NCBI RefSeq assembly: GCF_000149955.1
Contig: NC_030987.1
Location: 2,881,236-2,945,235, forward strand
Source of the DNA: Fusarium oxysporum f. sp. lycopersici 4287
Taxonomy: Eukaryota > Ascomycota > Sordariomycetes > Hypocreales > Nectriaceae
Length of the DNA stretch: 64,000 nt
Direction of reading: 5' to 3'
The translations under genes and the position numbers were made by a program. The number at the start of each line of letters is the position of its first letter. The first letter of the stretch is position 1. The notes under the pieces were generated by a model. The model saw nothing but the letters and a program-made list of their open reading frames with translations, was not told the DNA's origin and made no database searches. Below, piece after piece: positions 1 to 11,550 of this stretch.

Positions 1-1899
1 CTGTGGATGATAAGCACATGGGCAAGGTCCTTGAAGAAGGCGTCCTCGAGCGCTTCAAGCTGACCAAGCAGGTCGCCACCTCCAATTTGGTTGCTTTCGA
101 CACCCGAGGCATGATTCGCAAGTACGAGAAGGTGGAGGATATCCTTGAGGAGTTCTATCTATACCGTCTCGACATGTATACTGACCGAAAAGTAAGTCCT
201 GATCCGAATTTTAGACGACCCAGCTAACTCTCGCAGAAACATTGGTTAGGCGTATTCCATGCAGACTATCGCAAGCTCAAGAACCAAGCCCGATTCATCA
301 AAGAAATCATAGATGGACAGCTTGTGGTTGGCAAGAAGAAGAAGACCGTGCTGGTTCAAGAACTTCGAGATTGTGATTACGAGGCTTTCCCCCCTGGGGG
401 TGAGAAGAAGAAGACCGCAGATGAAGAAGATGATGATGCCGATGAGAACCAGGACGTGGATGGTGATTTGGAGGGTGGTGCTCGCGACTATGACTACCTC
501 CTCTCGGTGAGTACTTGTCGTCTTTGAATACGTTCAGTGAACTAACGTGTTGCAGATGCCCATCTGGTCCCTGACAGCTGAGCGTCTCGAGAAGCTCAAG
601 CAAGCTATCGAGAAGAAGAAGGCTGAGCACGATGAACTCCTTGCCCTCAGTGAGAAGGATCTCTGGTGTCGCGACCTTGATGACTTCATGGCCGAATGGG
701 AAACTCAGCTTGCAGTTGATGCTGAGATCAAGACGAGCATCCGACGCATGGGCCGCCGCGTTTCTAAAAAGATAGGTGCTGGCACCGCTCGTGGCCGCAA
801 AGTCAAGGATGACGACGAGTATGAGCCTGACAAGAAGGGCCGCGGAAGGCCAAAGGCTGCAGCGTCAAAGGCGACCGTTAAAACAGCGCCCAAGGTAGAG
901 ACCAAGAGTGCTCAGCGGTTTGCTGAGATGTTCAGCTCCAAGCCAAAGGTCAAGAAGGAACCCAGTGCTGATGTTATGGAGCTGTCGGATCTTTCTGACG
1001 ATGACTACGCCGCTCTCAGCCGCAGCAAATCATCCGCACCTGCGATCAAGACCTCCCAGTCACCTCCAACTGAGGCACCGGAGAATCCACGGGTCAAACG
1101 AGCGGCGGCATCCAAGGTCAAGACAATTATCGATGATGACTCCGAGAGTGACGATGATCAGATGCTTGGTGATGTTGGCGCCTTGGTCAAGGGCATCGAT
1201 AAGCCAGCTGGTGACCGCGAAAGGGGCAGGTTTAGTCTACATGCCATGAGCCGGCCAGACTCTAGCCAGGGCAACGCCGGCGTGAGCGGACTTTCCAAGT
1301 CGAGGCCCAAATCAGCCAAGGCTTTCGACTTTGATGACGACAGTCCTGACGATACCAACTATGAGCTTCTCGCCAAGTCGTCGCCACACAAGACGGCCAC
1401 CAAGGATGATCATATAGACAGCTTCCTTTCTGACGATGAGCCTTTTGTTGCTCCATCCAAGTCAGCTGCGACCAAGTCTAAGCCTACCAGCACGGACTCC
1501 GAAGACCCAACACCGGCCGGTCTTGCTACTGTGAAGAAGGGTCGTGGTCGTCCCGCTGGCGCGAAGAGCAAAGAGCCAGCGAAGCCAAAGGCTGCTCCAA
1601 AAGCAACCAAGACAGCTGCATCAAAGGTTGCTTCGCGTCCAGCAACTAAACAGACCACTCTATCGCCAGCAGCAAAGGCTTACGCTGCCAAAAAGGCTGT
1701 CAAGAAATCTGTCCTCGACGACGATTCAGATGAGGATATGGCTGACCCAGACTCGCCCCCTCCTAAGGCTTCCTCAAGAGTGAGACCAGGACGTGCCGCT
1801 GCTTCGAGACGACCGATCGTTGTTGACGACGACTCATCGGTCATGCAGCAAGATGATGAGAGTGACGACCCTTTCGAGGTCGACGATGATGAGGATTAG
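1..1899 (+). CDS. TOP2: DNA topoisomerase II, C-terminal part (5' end outside window)
   Basis: Three exons are visible: 1-191, 237-506 and 556-1899, joined by introns of 45 and 49 nt with GTAAGT and GTGAGT donors and CAG acceptors; all junctions keep frame. The first ~150 codons match the end of the topoisomerase II cleavage/C-gate region (KYEKVEDILEEFYLYRLDMY; then YDYLLSMPIWSLTAERLEKL across the second junction, the typical YDYLL-MPIWSLT motif). The rest is the divergent C-terminal domain: about 380 residues of alternating Lys/Ser/Pro-rich and Asp/Glu-rich stretches, expected to carry nuclear localisation signals and phosphorylation sites. Two AT-hook-like GRGRP cores lie in it (around nt 838-852 and 1540-1554). 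The enzyme passes one DNA duplex through another with ATP and resolves sister chromatids. The ATPase domain and catalytic tyrosine lie left of the window. Confidence 0.95.
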
Positions 1900-2385
1900 A
1901 CTATTCGACCTGTAATTGATCCCATGAAAGGAACGGAGTACTGGTTGTTCTAGAACCACCGCAGCCAGGTTCTTTGCTGTAATTTCTTGTTGCTGAGTAG
2001 AAACATTGTGTGGTAACCACTTCAAGCGAAGGGCATATTGATGGAGAGGGGGGTTTGGAATCTGAGTTAACAATTCGGTTTGGGTTCTGGGCGTCAACGG
2101 ATGTGAGGCATTTGCTATCTGGGGCCTCGGCGTGGTTTTTATTCGATATCCGCATATGAATAGCATTTCACTTTCTTCATGTTAGCTTGTACATGTCTGA
2201 TGATCCCTGTCCCATTTCAATCAAGTTGAAGCGAGCTCCAGAAGCGTGCTTATCGATAAGAGCTTGAGGTTAGCGCGGGGTTCTTATCAAAGAATCCAAG
2301 GGTCTCGTCTAGATTTATCATCCCCTACATTCGCCCCTCGTTATTTACTTCAATAAACTTCACACCACAGCAAATCATATTTATC
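1900..2385. other. intergenic: TOP2 3' end and TAP42 promoter
   Basis: There is no supportable gene. The left part is the TOP2 3' flank. The right ~140 bp hold five HGATAR (GATA-factor type) motifs: two in the palindrome at 2249-2260, and one each at 2284-2289, 2315-2320 and 2381-2386 in inverted orientation, followed by a short pyrimidine/A-rich leader up to the TAP42 ATG. Confidence 0.6.
2250..2259. promoter_or_regulatory. TTATCGATAA palindrome upstream of TAP42
   Basis: This is a perfect 10-bp palindrome, extended to 12 bp as CTTATCGATAAG at 2249-2260, lying 127-136 bp upstream of the TAP42 ATG. The same 10-mer occurs once more in this window, 104-113 bp upstream of BMS1. It contains two overlapping, oppositely oriented CGATAA motifs that fit the HGATAR consensus of fungal GATA factors. 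Its function is inferred. Confidence 0.4.
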
Positions 2386-3435
2386 ATGTCTTCAGAAGAA
2401 CCCCAATCTCTGCGCTCTCTCTACGAAGCCGCTGAAGAAAAGCGCCACGCCTTAGACAACGCCTTCGAGGCAACTTCGCCCGCCTACCGCTCCGATCTCG
2501 AGGCTGCACTATCCCTCTACTCTTCTGCGCGCGACCAAATCTCAGCTCTTGCCCTTTTCTCCTCCAACGAAGGACTTGAGGACGTTTCTACATCGGATCT
2601 CCCTTATCTCCTTCTCGATGCTCACGTTGCGGAGCTCATACAAAAAAACCCCAATCAAAGCCCTGACCAACGCCTTGAGGTCCTCTCCAAGTCTCGCGCC
2701 GCCTACGAGCGCTTCCTCGCCACTGTCGACAGCTATGCCCTAGTGCCTAAGCCTTACGATCGCGTACTCGAGCGATATCGCGACGATCCTGAGAGATTTG
2801 CTGTTGTTGCTAGTAATGATGCTGCGGCGCGACGAGATGGCAAGATTGCGAATTATCGCGCTGAGAAAGCGCTAAAAGAGAAGTTGGAAATGTTGAGACG
2901 GAATCCACGATACCTGGACGATGGCGATGAGGAGCTTGTGCGGGAGCTTTACCTGACGCAAATCACTTTCGCGGTGCATTCTGCGCTTCAGGCGTTAGAC
3001 TCATTAAACCGTGAGGTGGAGATTCTTGCGCAGGCGCCTCGGCCGCTTGCGCCTTCAGCTACAAATGCGCCATCTCCCGAAGATCACTCTTCCCGACTTG
3101 ATCAGCCTCTACGACGTCTACACTCTCTCCAAGCTGGTCCGCTACTGTCTAAACAAGGCAAACCTTTGCAGCCATTTACGCTGCTTGGTTCACGGGATCA
3201 AATGTCACGAGATGTGTTTCGCTCAGGGCACAACTTGCCGACCATGTCCATCGATGAGTATCTCGAGGAAGAGAGGAGACAAGGAAATATTCTCCAGGGT
3301 GGTGTGGAACCGAAGAAGGTGGTGGATGAGGACGATATGGATGCTATAGATCGTGAAACGTACAAGCAGCGCGAGTGGGATGAGTTCGTTGATCATAATC
3401 CCAAGGGAGCAGGAAATACTCTCAATAGAGGTTGA
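2386..3435 (+). CDS. TAP42: TAP42-like PP2A regulatory subunit (alpha4 family)
   Basis: This is a single-exon gene encoding 349 aa, close to the usual 350-370 aa for the TAP42/alpha4/IGBP1 family. The N-terminal two thirds form the helical TPR-like PP2A-binding domain, including RDGKIANYRAEKALKEKLE with the basic patch after it. The C-terminus carries the family motif DRETYKQREWDEFVDHNPKG (near residue 325 onward). In yeast Tap42 binds PP2A-type catalytic subunits (Pph21/22, Sit4) and acts downstream of TORC1 in the cytoplasm, controlling nutrient signalling including GATA transcription factors. The ATG at 2386 is preceded by a short A/C-rich leader and begins the family-like N-terminus MSSEEPQSLRSLYEAAEEKR. 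It ends 269 bp from the convergent gene to its right. Confidence 0.93.
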   Translation: MSSEEPQSLRSLYEAAEEKRHALDNAFEATSPAYRSDLEAALSLYSSARDQISALALFSSNEGLEDVSTSDLPYLLLDAHVAELIQKNPNQSPDQRLEVLSKSRAAYERFLATVDSYALVPKPYDRVLERYRDDPERFAVVASNDAAARRDGKIANYRAEKALKEKLEMLRRNPRYLDDGDEELVRELYLTQITFAVHSALQALDSLNREVEILAQAPRPLAPSATNAPSPEDHSSRLDQPLRRLHSLQAGPLLSKQGKPLQPFTLLGSRDQMSRDVFRSGHNLPTMSIDEYLEEERRQGNILQGGVEPKKVVDEDDMDAIDRETYKQREWDEFVDHNPKGAGNTLNRG

Positions 3436-3704
3436 TCTGTGTTGGAAATATCGTGCAGATGTTTGGCGTTTAGGTACATGCATAGCAGGAAATGGAAAAT
3501 ACTAGTACATGGAACGACACGATATATGAGCACTCACAAGAGCTATTGACCATTTCACTCAAGACTAAAAGCCAGTGATAGTAGCTATGCCTCCCAATCT
3601 ATATGCTCAAGTTATTTCAGAGACATGCATTCCCATTCGTAGGAGAGTGCTCAATTTTTGGATTCTGGTGCCGTTACCCCGTTATCGTGTTCCAAAAATC
3701 ATCA

Positions 3705-6279
3705 TTAGACAACCGTATCATCACTATCATCAGAGTCCCACATGCAGGCATCATCATCACTGTCATCTCTGTTTGAGCTCCAGGCTTCTATTACGGATGC
3801 TGACTCGGAATCGGTTGTCTCGACTGTCATGTTGACCGCTTCGCCCATTGTCTGATGATCCGCGGGCATGGCGTATCTGGCGTTCGTGAACTCAACATCA
3901 GACTCGCCAAGGGTAAAAGAAGACTCCGACGCGATGAGTCTATCTTGGGTCATCGAAGCAGCAGACGTACTTACCCAGACTCGTAGCGCATCCATGTCCT
4001 CAATGATGGAACCACAGACACTCGAAGGGGTTGAAATTGTGTAACCTGTATGGAAACCAGGTCCAGGGCCATTTGGTGCCACCAGCAAGTCTGCTGAGGG
4101 AATTGCATCCCCAAATACGCCTCCGCTTCCGTCATCATTACCTCCACACCACAGAGGAAGGTATTTGAGTTCGTTTTCGGTGAGTGTGAGGAGTAAATGG
4201 CGGGTCAGGTTGAGAGGAGGCCAGAAATTTTCTCGTCTCCACGAAAGAGTTAGCGGCCTCAGTCGATCTTTCACAGCAGCTTCGAGGGCATTTAGTGATA
4301 CAATAGGCCTGTGTGAGGAACGCATACCCATTTCTGGGAATTCGCGGTCTCCGAGTGCAAGAATACGGCTCCATAACAGATTGTTGAATAGCCTCGGCGT
4401 ACATGCAAGAAAGTCGTCGAGGGCAATTGTTGCCTCTTGCACTAGGCTGGTGTATGATTTATGCCTGTGCCCATCCAGTTTGCATCTGCTGTGATTCCAT
4501 CTTCGATTATCCAGTTCAACACCGAGATCATTGTAGGGCACAGCACAGAGTAGCATCTGAATTGGATTAAAGTCCATCATTATGAAAGTCATCTTGTCAA
4601 AATCCTTGGGTTCCACGTATGTCAGGCGGTCTCGATCTATTCCGTTGTACGTTGAAAAGCCATCCACTGGTGCTGAGTCTATCGCTTCTTCCCATGCGTG
4701 CGTAAATTCGTGAGTCAGGGCACTCATGAGAAGACGAAGCTTTTCCAAAGCAATTTGACTAAGGTGTGTATTTTCCTGTTCGAGGAGCTGCTCAGTTACT
4801 TGCAGCTTGGCCCACTCGTCGATGTCCCATGAACCGAACAAATTTGGGTTACTGTAGGTCGTGTTGATGTCTGATACTCTATCGACGAGCGCTTGTGCCC
4901 CATGCTGCACAATGTTGCTGAGTTCATCGGGGAGTTGGCCCAGTCGTCTCCCAAATATCGTCGTCTGGCTGTGGGCATTATGTTTTGTTGGGTTGGTGTC
5001 AGCCAGTTTAAGAGCGAGCTCGTTGACGAGGATCCTGAAAGCAGAGTCCATTACAGGAGGAATCTTGAGCAGAGACCCAATTTGCAAGGCTTCCTCGGGC
5101 AAGACCTCGATGAAAGCAGTGTTCTGGCCGTGCATTATCCATTGAGTAACACGATCGGTAAGTATGGAGCTGCATTCGAAGAGGCAACTCAACTTCAAGA
5201 TGGTGAACAGTCTCGGAGCTGAATCCAGGATACATCCTTTGCCTTCAATCAACATGAGCAGCCTCACGATGCCATTTCGGTGGCGAATTGGGCAATAATC
5301 AGGAATATGCCGATATAGAGGTGTCTCGTACGCATCTTCATTCGTGGCTTTCATCTGCAGAGCACGCTCTGGGTCAAGCTTTAGTTGTTTCAGCCTGTAG
5401 CCGGTAGGTGCGTTCCCCTCAATGGGTGTTGCGCTGTCATGCTCGGCGTTTGCATCGACATCTTTGTTGTTTTCTGTGCCTTTCGGCTGTCTGTTGCACT
5501 TACAAATATCATCATGGCCTATTCTGCGTGTCAGATGATGCGCTACAAGCTAGGTACAATTACTGACCACAAACTAAGAATGGATCAACGCCATTAAGAA
5601 TATATGAGCTCCACCATTTAATAATCCCAGGAGTTAAAGATAGCTCGGTCATCTGGAACACCAACTCATCTCCTTCCGAGGGTGGAGTCAGATCAAGCAA
5701 ATACTTGATACCGTCGGGTAGTTTGTTGACCATCTTACGACGGCGTTGGATTTTGAATTGGTATGTAGGGCCAAGAAGTTCGGCGAATTTGGGAGAACCA
5801 GTCTCGAGCAGCTTGCTCGAGTGAACTTGAAACTTCTGTGACTTATAGACTATGCCATTGCAGTCGGTATAGTCGAGAACGCCTCTATGATGGACAGGAT
5901 AGTCGATGAATACAAGAGTGTCCCCCTGATTGAGTTCGAAGGACACCATGTGCAGTCGATAGAGTTCAAACAGCCGAGTCTGTTCGACATCCTTTTCTGG
6001 TAGAAGGTTCGGCACATGGCTACTGTAGAAATTGCTTGCTTTGTTGAAGTAAGGACCCGTCCAGCTTGATAGAGGGGCTGGTGTGGGTGATAGTTCTTCG
6101 AGGGCCATGTCAACATTTACATCAAGATGTTGATAATTATATTGAGACTGAGACTGCGGTTGTGGTTCACTTTGCTGAGCGGTTTGAGTGCTATGTTGAG
6201 GTTGATGGTTGTTTTGATTAACCAGATCATCCCAGGCAACATGTGCTTGTTCGATCTGCCAGTCATTCGGGACATCCAT
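3705..6279 (-). CDS. conserved fungal protein of unknown function, BTB-like region
   Basis: The gene has two exons, 5568-6279 and 3705-5518, with a 49-nt intron (5519-5567; GTCAGT donor, TAG acceptor), giving 841 aa. The ATG at 6279 is the first in frame. The N-terminus (about residues 10-65) is Gln-rich and low complexity. Residues ~110-240 include a stretch resembling the start of BTB/POZ-like domains in fungal proteins (KFQVHSSKLLETGSPKFAEL), followed by a WWSSYILNGVDPFLVCG segment just before the intron. The C-terminal half carries no motif I can name; the tail is rich in Asp and Ser (last ~25 residues). Many ascomycetes have similar proteins annotated only as hypothetical; that is recalled, not tested. 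No signal peptide or membrane segment is evident. I do not assign a function. Confidence 0.85.
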
Positions 6280-7821
6280 TGTTGTTAAAGAAACGTGGCT
6301 CACGCCAACAATTCGAGAAAGTTCAGTACGGTTAATCTCTAGATCAGTTGATATAAGAGAGCAGAGGCAGTTGGAAGACTCGGTTATAGAAAATTAAAAG
6401 GTATAGATATGGTTTGGCGTCAAGAATCGCAGGCAGCCAACCCAGAAGCTGTGTCGGCAGGGTGGATCGCGCAGGTTATGTAGGCCAGACAAGGTTGGGT
6501 AAGACAGAAACAATATGCGCAAAGAAATAGATATGCAATTGGTCAAAGAGATGTTGATGCTCTGGTTTGTTTGTTGATAGAAAGAAGGAAATAGATGAAT
6601 GTAAGACGAAGAGTTGTGAGAGAGGAAAGCATCGGGCTGACGGTGGAAAGCGGCAGGTAGCAAGTTTCAATACAGCCCTATGAAAGTACCTGCACATGCC
6701 TGTGCATGCCAATGAAATACCTCCATTTTTACCCCTCCATAACCAAGAGCTGATGCCTGAGTGTGAATGTTTGTTGGAGGGGTGGTTGCCTTGAGGCTGC
6801 CATGCAATCCAATGATCCAGTGCATTAGGTGTGGCAGCTCAGCCTCCTATACTTACATTTACAGTACTCCGGGTGACACTAAGACTGGAGACCTTCAAAC
6901 GTTAGGACGAGACAACGACTCTTCCGTTTGTGAGTCAATAAGCAAAACACCACTCAACTCGCATTGTTAGACAAGGATCATGCAGGACAAGTATTGACTC
7001 AACAGCTACGTCTTTATCGTATAAGGAAACCTGGAGGATGCAAGCATCAACACCAATGCAGCTTGGTCTTCCCAGCCTGGAATTATGCACGTGTGACCAT
7101 TCAAGTCTTGCCTGATCTTCTCATAAGTGGCGATAAACAAACGTAGGCAAAAATAACAACAAATTAGACTATTGGATATCAAAACGGGCACCAGTGCGAA
7201 CGCTAGCGAAAAGAAACCTCCGGTGTTAGTGCTTTTCCTTTTCCAATCTCAACTTTAGGGTAGTATTACTGGAAGCGTTCTACGAGACTAAATAAGTAGG
7301 TAGATAAGTGCATGGTCACCCCAGTACCTAGTTACTACTAGGTAACCTACATATGTTGAATATCGTAACTCTTGCCCTTGTTGAAGAAAGTTTCTTTGAC
7401 AAGTCCACTTTATTTGATGAGTGACAAACTTCCCCGCGGGACCTTCTAACGCCCCCTGGCAATCTATTTTGGCACGGAAGTAGACGACATCTGGAATGCT
7501 CTAGTTACTAGATCACGAGATCGAGGTGAGTTTCATCGACTTCTTCTGTCAGATTTTCACCTCATCTTGCATGAGACTCCTTTGCCCTCGTTATTTCTCT
7601 TCAGTATGTGCTTCTAACAGAACTAAGCCCAGTAATTCCGGAGAGACTAAAGATACTTGCGTAACAACCGCATTCTCGACCATTAATTCGAGCACAAAAT
7701 GCATTCTATTCATACAGCGGTCAAGTTACTGTCTAATTGCCACCTCATTACAGAGTACTCCTATCTTATGCATTCATTACCGTACCGAACCACAAAGCTA
7801 TGCCCAAACGCCACCTATGCT
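6280..7821. other. intergenic: promoter of the left gene, 3' flank of YVC1
   Basis: No gene with a proper ATG, coding bias or splice structure is visible. The left part is the promoter and leader of the minus-strand gene starting at 6279. The only structure is the inverted repeat at 7325-7344 (arms TACCTAG and CTAGGTA, 6-nt loop). The right end is presumably the 3' flank of the channel gene. Confidence 0.6.
7325..7344. repeat. short inverted repeat
   Basis: Perfect 7-bp arms (TACCTAG at 7325-7331, CTAGGTA at 7338-7344) flank a 6-nt spacer. The stretch is AT-balanced and intergenic. No function is inferred. Confidence 0.6.
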
Positions 7822-10800
7822 TTACAATGAGCCCCCTTTCTTGAACAGACTGTCATCAGTCTCTGCCTCATCGTCGGACTCATACACTACCTCCTTGCCC
7901 TTCCCCTTGTAATCCCACATACCAGGCTTCTCCTCCTTAAGGCTTCTTCGGCTGACGGGTCGCTTAGACGCAACTTTGCGTTGACTGTTGTCGATATGGT
8001 ACTTTCTTAAGCGGTCTCGTCCAGCCACCTCAATCATCGGCGCCATATTTGCCTCATCTCCCGAGTTACGCCGCGTTGTAGGGACCGTTGAAGAATTCTT
8101 CAAATCCCGCATCTCCTTGATCACATCCGCAAAGCTTTCCTCCAGTGTTTTCATTCTAGCCAACACCAGCCTTCCCATTCTGTCGCGGTCGCCAGAGTCG
8201 TTACCACCGCCTGCCCGCAACCGATTATCCTTCATGAAAGTTGCAAGTTGTGTCTGGAAGCTGCCAGGCATCGCACCAATATGGTCTCCCACAACTTGAT
8301 CAGACATCGCACTCAGATCAACCGAGGACAACCTTCTAATGTCCTTAGGACGATTTCGTGGCTCAATGCTTAGAAGGGCTGATCGACTAACAGCACCAGC
8401 CTCGGTCATACCTCGTGGTGGCATCACTGGTCGAGGTTTCGTGTTGGCGACGTACATAGAGCGGCGAGGTGAACTGCGTCTTGGTGTCTTTTCACCAGTG
8501 GTTATGCGCCCACTAGTTCGTGGACGTGACTGGCCAGGCAGCGGTGGCGATATCGACGACGCCCTCTGCATTTGCTTGACATCCTGAGGGTTGAAGAGTA
8601 TCGTATTTGTAGAAAGTGTTCGGTTGTGTGCTCCTCGTTTGGGTCGGGGTGTCTGAGATACATTCTTGCCAGAGGAGCTCCTCTTCCCAGAAGAACTCAC
8701 AGAGGATGCCAGCTTTCCGAAGTTATTGGCATTGGGTGCAAAGTAGCTTTCCGCTTCCTCGTGAATTCCACGGCTTATAGCAGCTTGACTCTGCCCAGCA
8801 TTCGTAACATGATCATCCTCATCCTCATCATTTGTCACCAGTTCGTCATCGCCATCAGCATCAGTCTGGTCTTTGTATTCGGATAAATCCGCAGTCAGAC
8901 GAGTCCTGGAGAAATGTGACGGCCGGAGTGGGTTTCCCACGTTAGACATCCTATCAGCAGGATCACTCGCCGTCGATCTAACGTCCGAAACACGCCTAAG
9001 ATTAGTAGTACGAGCAAGACCGACGCTGGATCTTCGTTGCCAAGGAGGCATAGCACCATCAGGCGTTTGCCAATTCCCTGGCGATGCATCATTATCGTCG
9101 TGTTGATCCATCCAGTTACGAATCGCTGTCTGCGTCTTCCGCCTCTCTTGACGTCTTTGTGTCCTCAATGTTAGGGGATCAGGTAAGCGCCGGAACACCT
9201 CCTCGAGGGCCCGGTCTTTTTGAAAGCCAGCCACGGATTCCTCGCGAACCCTAATGCTTGGACTAAAAATGGCTGCTCTGCTTACAGGATCCATGAAAGA
9301 GATGTGCCGACTTCGCTCCCGAACTGGGTGTTCCACCAAGTCAGTTGCCTCGTACATAGACGGGGCAAGCCAGTATCTCTCGTATAGGTAGATGCAGAAC
9401 AGCACGGGAAAGTGCGTCACCTTGATGACAGTCCTGTTCAGCCACACGAAGGTTCTCAACGGCATGCAATATCGTAGAGGCATAAGAAGCCACGCGAAAA
9501 TATTGCTGGGGGCAATATACGAGAACAGTGCGTCATTCTTCACCATAGATATGGTGTTGATAGCGAACAAATACCTTGAACACGATTAGAGCGGACCTAT
9601 TATGCGGATAGGGGCACTTACTGGTGCTCTTCATTGGCATTGGACGCAATAGCCATGAATGAATTCGTGAGAACGGTGATGAGAATTGTCCTGAACTGTT
9701 TAGCAAAGAAAGAGTAATCGTGCCGTGAGAACTTACACAACAAGGAAATGGCAAATACTCAGGAAGAGAACCAACAAGGCTCGTCCTAACCAATTGTACG
9801 CATCCCATCTGTATGCTATTAACCTCAGTTCGTTTCATATTTGCAAGCATACTTACACTTCCCATGCTGCAGGAGTGAATCCCATCAGGATCTGAAAGAT
9901 CTTATAAGCAACATCACTCGCACCGAATGAGTTCTTTGTCAAAGAGAAAAACACGAAGAACCCGCTACAGAGTACCAAGATCAACGTGAAAACGGCCACC
10001 AAGTCCACAGCCATAAGACGAAATGCAATAAGAAGTTGCGAGAAGTATTGGTAGTGATCCAAGATGCTGAAAATACGCGGGAGGAGCAGAATCGCATTGG
10101 CCGCCAGTATATCATAAGCATTGTCGTAGATGTGGTGAGAGTCGGCCAGGAAAACGCCATATGCTCGCATGCAGTAGTATACAATGAGCAACAGCAGTAT
10201 TCCGAGGTCAAAAACATTCCACACGTTCAAGATGTACAGCGCGAACCCTTGCTCGTTGAATCCAACGAGCTCGTCAAGCATGAAGCCGGCACTCCAGAAC
10301 CAAAAAATCAGTTCCAGACCTGTGATTTGAACCGAACGTTCAGCGAGAACAGCAAGAAACAATCCGATCAGAACAGCGAGAGATATTGTCGAAAGAAAAG
10401 ATCTGTATCGAGGAACCCGAAGGCGGGAAAGTTTGAGGAGAGACGCTTGTCGAGGATCGTAGAGCGACGCCGTACGACGCCCTGGTGGGGTGAAACGCGT
10501 TTCTTTCTGAGCAATTGCACCAAGTAGGGGAGTTCTATCGGTCGCTTTTCCAATATATCCATTCGAGTTAAGGCCTGCGGCTGGTGGAGGTTCCCGATGT
10601 AAGCTATCGGCAGACGAGTGGAAAGTAATCGCACCGCTCCAGATAGCTTCAAGTTGTTGGACGACAAGGGGATGAGCAAGTAAGTGCTTGGCTGAGGCTC
10701 GAATGGCGACCTCGAGAGTTGACGTTCGGGACGCTATCAGAGGCAACTTGTTGGCCGGCGGTGATTTTCGAGGAGATGTAGGTGCTTGAGATCCGGGGAG

Positions 10801-11550
10801 GCCTTGAAGTGGGTAAAAGTCATAGGCAAGGGCATCGATCAACTCGCGGACATTGTACTCTTTGAGTAGCTTGAGAGTCAGCAATTCGCAAACCTTGGCA
10901 CGAGTGCTACTGATTCCTGCATTGCCTGGGTAGCGTTCACCCTCTTTGGTGAATTGGAGACAGTTGATCATGAGAGCATACAGAGTTGCGCGGCTGAAAT
11001 GCTGGGCACGAATCTGTTGCTGCATAGGCTTGACGAGGAATTGAGAAACCTGAGGTGATCGAAGTTGATCCCATGACAGAGTCGTTTCAGTGCGTGTCGA
11101 TACAATAATTCGGATGGCGTGTGTTATGCTGTATACTGGCAAAGAATCTGTTAATTAAGGTTAGAATGACCTGTACCAAAACTTGATATCTTGTGATTCC
11201 AATATCTTGAGCGTACCTAAATGAGATGCCGAGAACAGAGGAAGAACAGGAAGGCCGCCGCGTCGTCCGTCTTCGCCAGGCCTGTCTTCCTCCTCCCCTT
11301 CGTCATCTTCGTCGTCCTCTTCATCTCCATCATTATTCGTACGGCGTTCATTACTCCGAAACCGGCTCAATCCCTCATCATGAGTATCATCACCGTCGTC
11401 GTCGTCGGCTTCTGTAAAATCGGCCGTTGCGTGTCGTTCAAGAGTATAACGCCGCCGAGCAGGACCAGGAGAAGGAGAGAAACTTGTGTTTCGGCGGCGA
11501 TCGATTCGACGGGGACCAGCCCTGGGGCGTCGTAGTAGGGAGGAGAACAT
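7822..11550 (-). CDS. YVC1: TRP-type vacuolar calcium/cation channel (YVC1 family)
   Basis: Five exons: 11217-11550, 9857-11147, 9737-9808, 9622-9690 and 7822-9574. Introns are 46-69 nt, all junctions keep frame, and the product is 1172 aa. The start at 11550 (MFSSLLRR) is the only in-frame ATG before the basic and then very acidic N-terminus (residues ~5-100). Residues ~110-360 form the conserved cytoplasmic region (DALAYDFYPLQG). Hydrophobic segments at about 365-590 include the pore-like stretch FQILMGFTPAAWEVWDAYNW, split between exons 2 and 3, and the S6-like segment ending in MAIASNANEEHQ. About 500 residues of Ser/Arg-rich tail follow, with a short possible coiled coil (RMKTLEESFADVIKEMRDL). 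Yeast Yvc1 (675 aa) releases Ca2+ from the vacuole after osmotic shock. The much longer tail is what I expect of filamentous-fungal members. Confidence 0.92.

Noticed and set aside
7526..7912. 128-codon plus-strand frame at the YVC1 3' end
   Set aside because: It starts at GTG rather than ATG and overlaps the end of the channel coding sequence on the other strand; its composition is Ser/Cys-rich without a motif.
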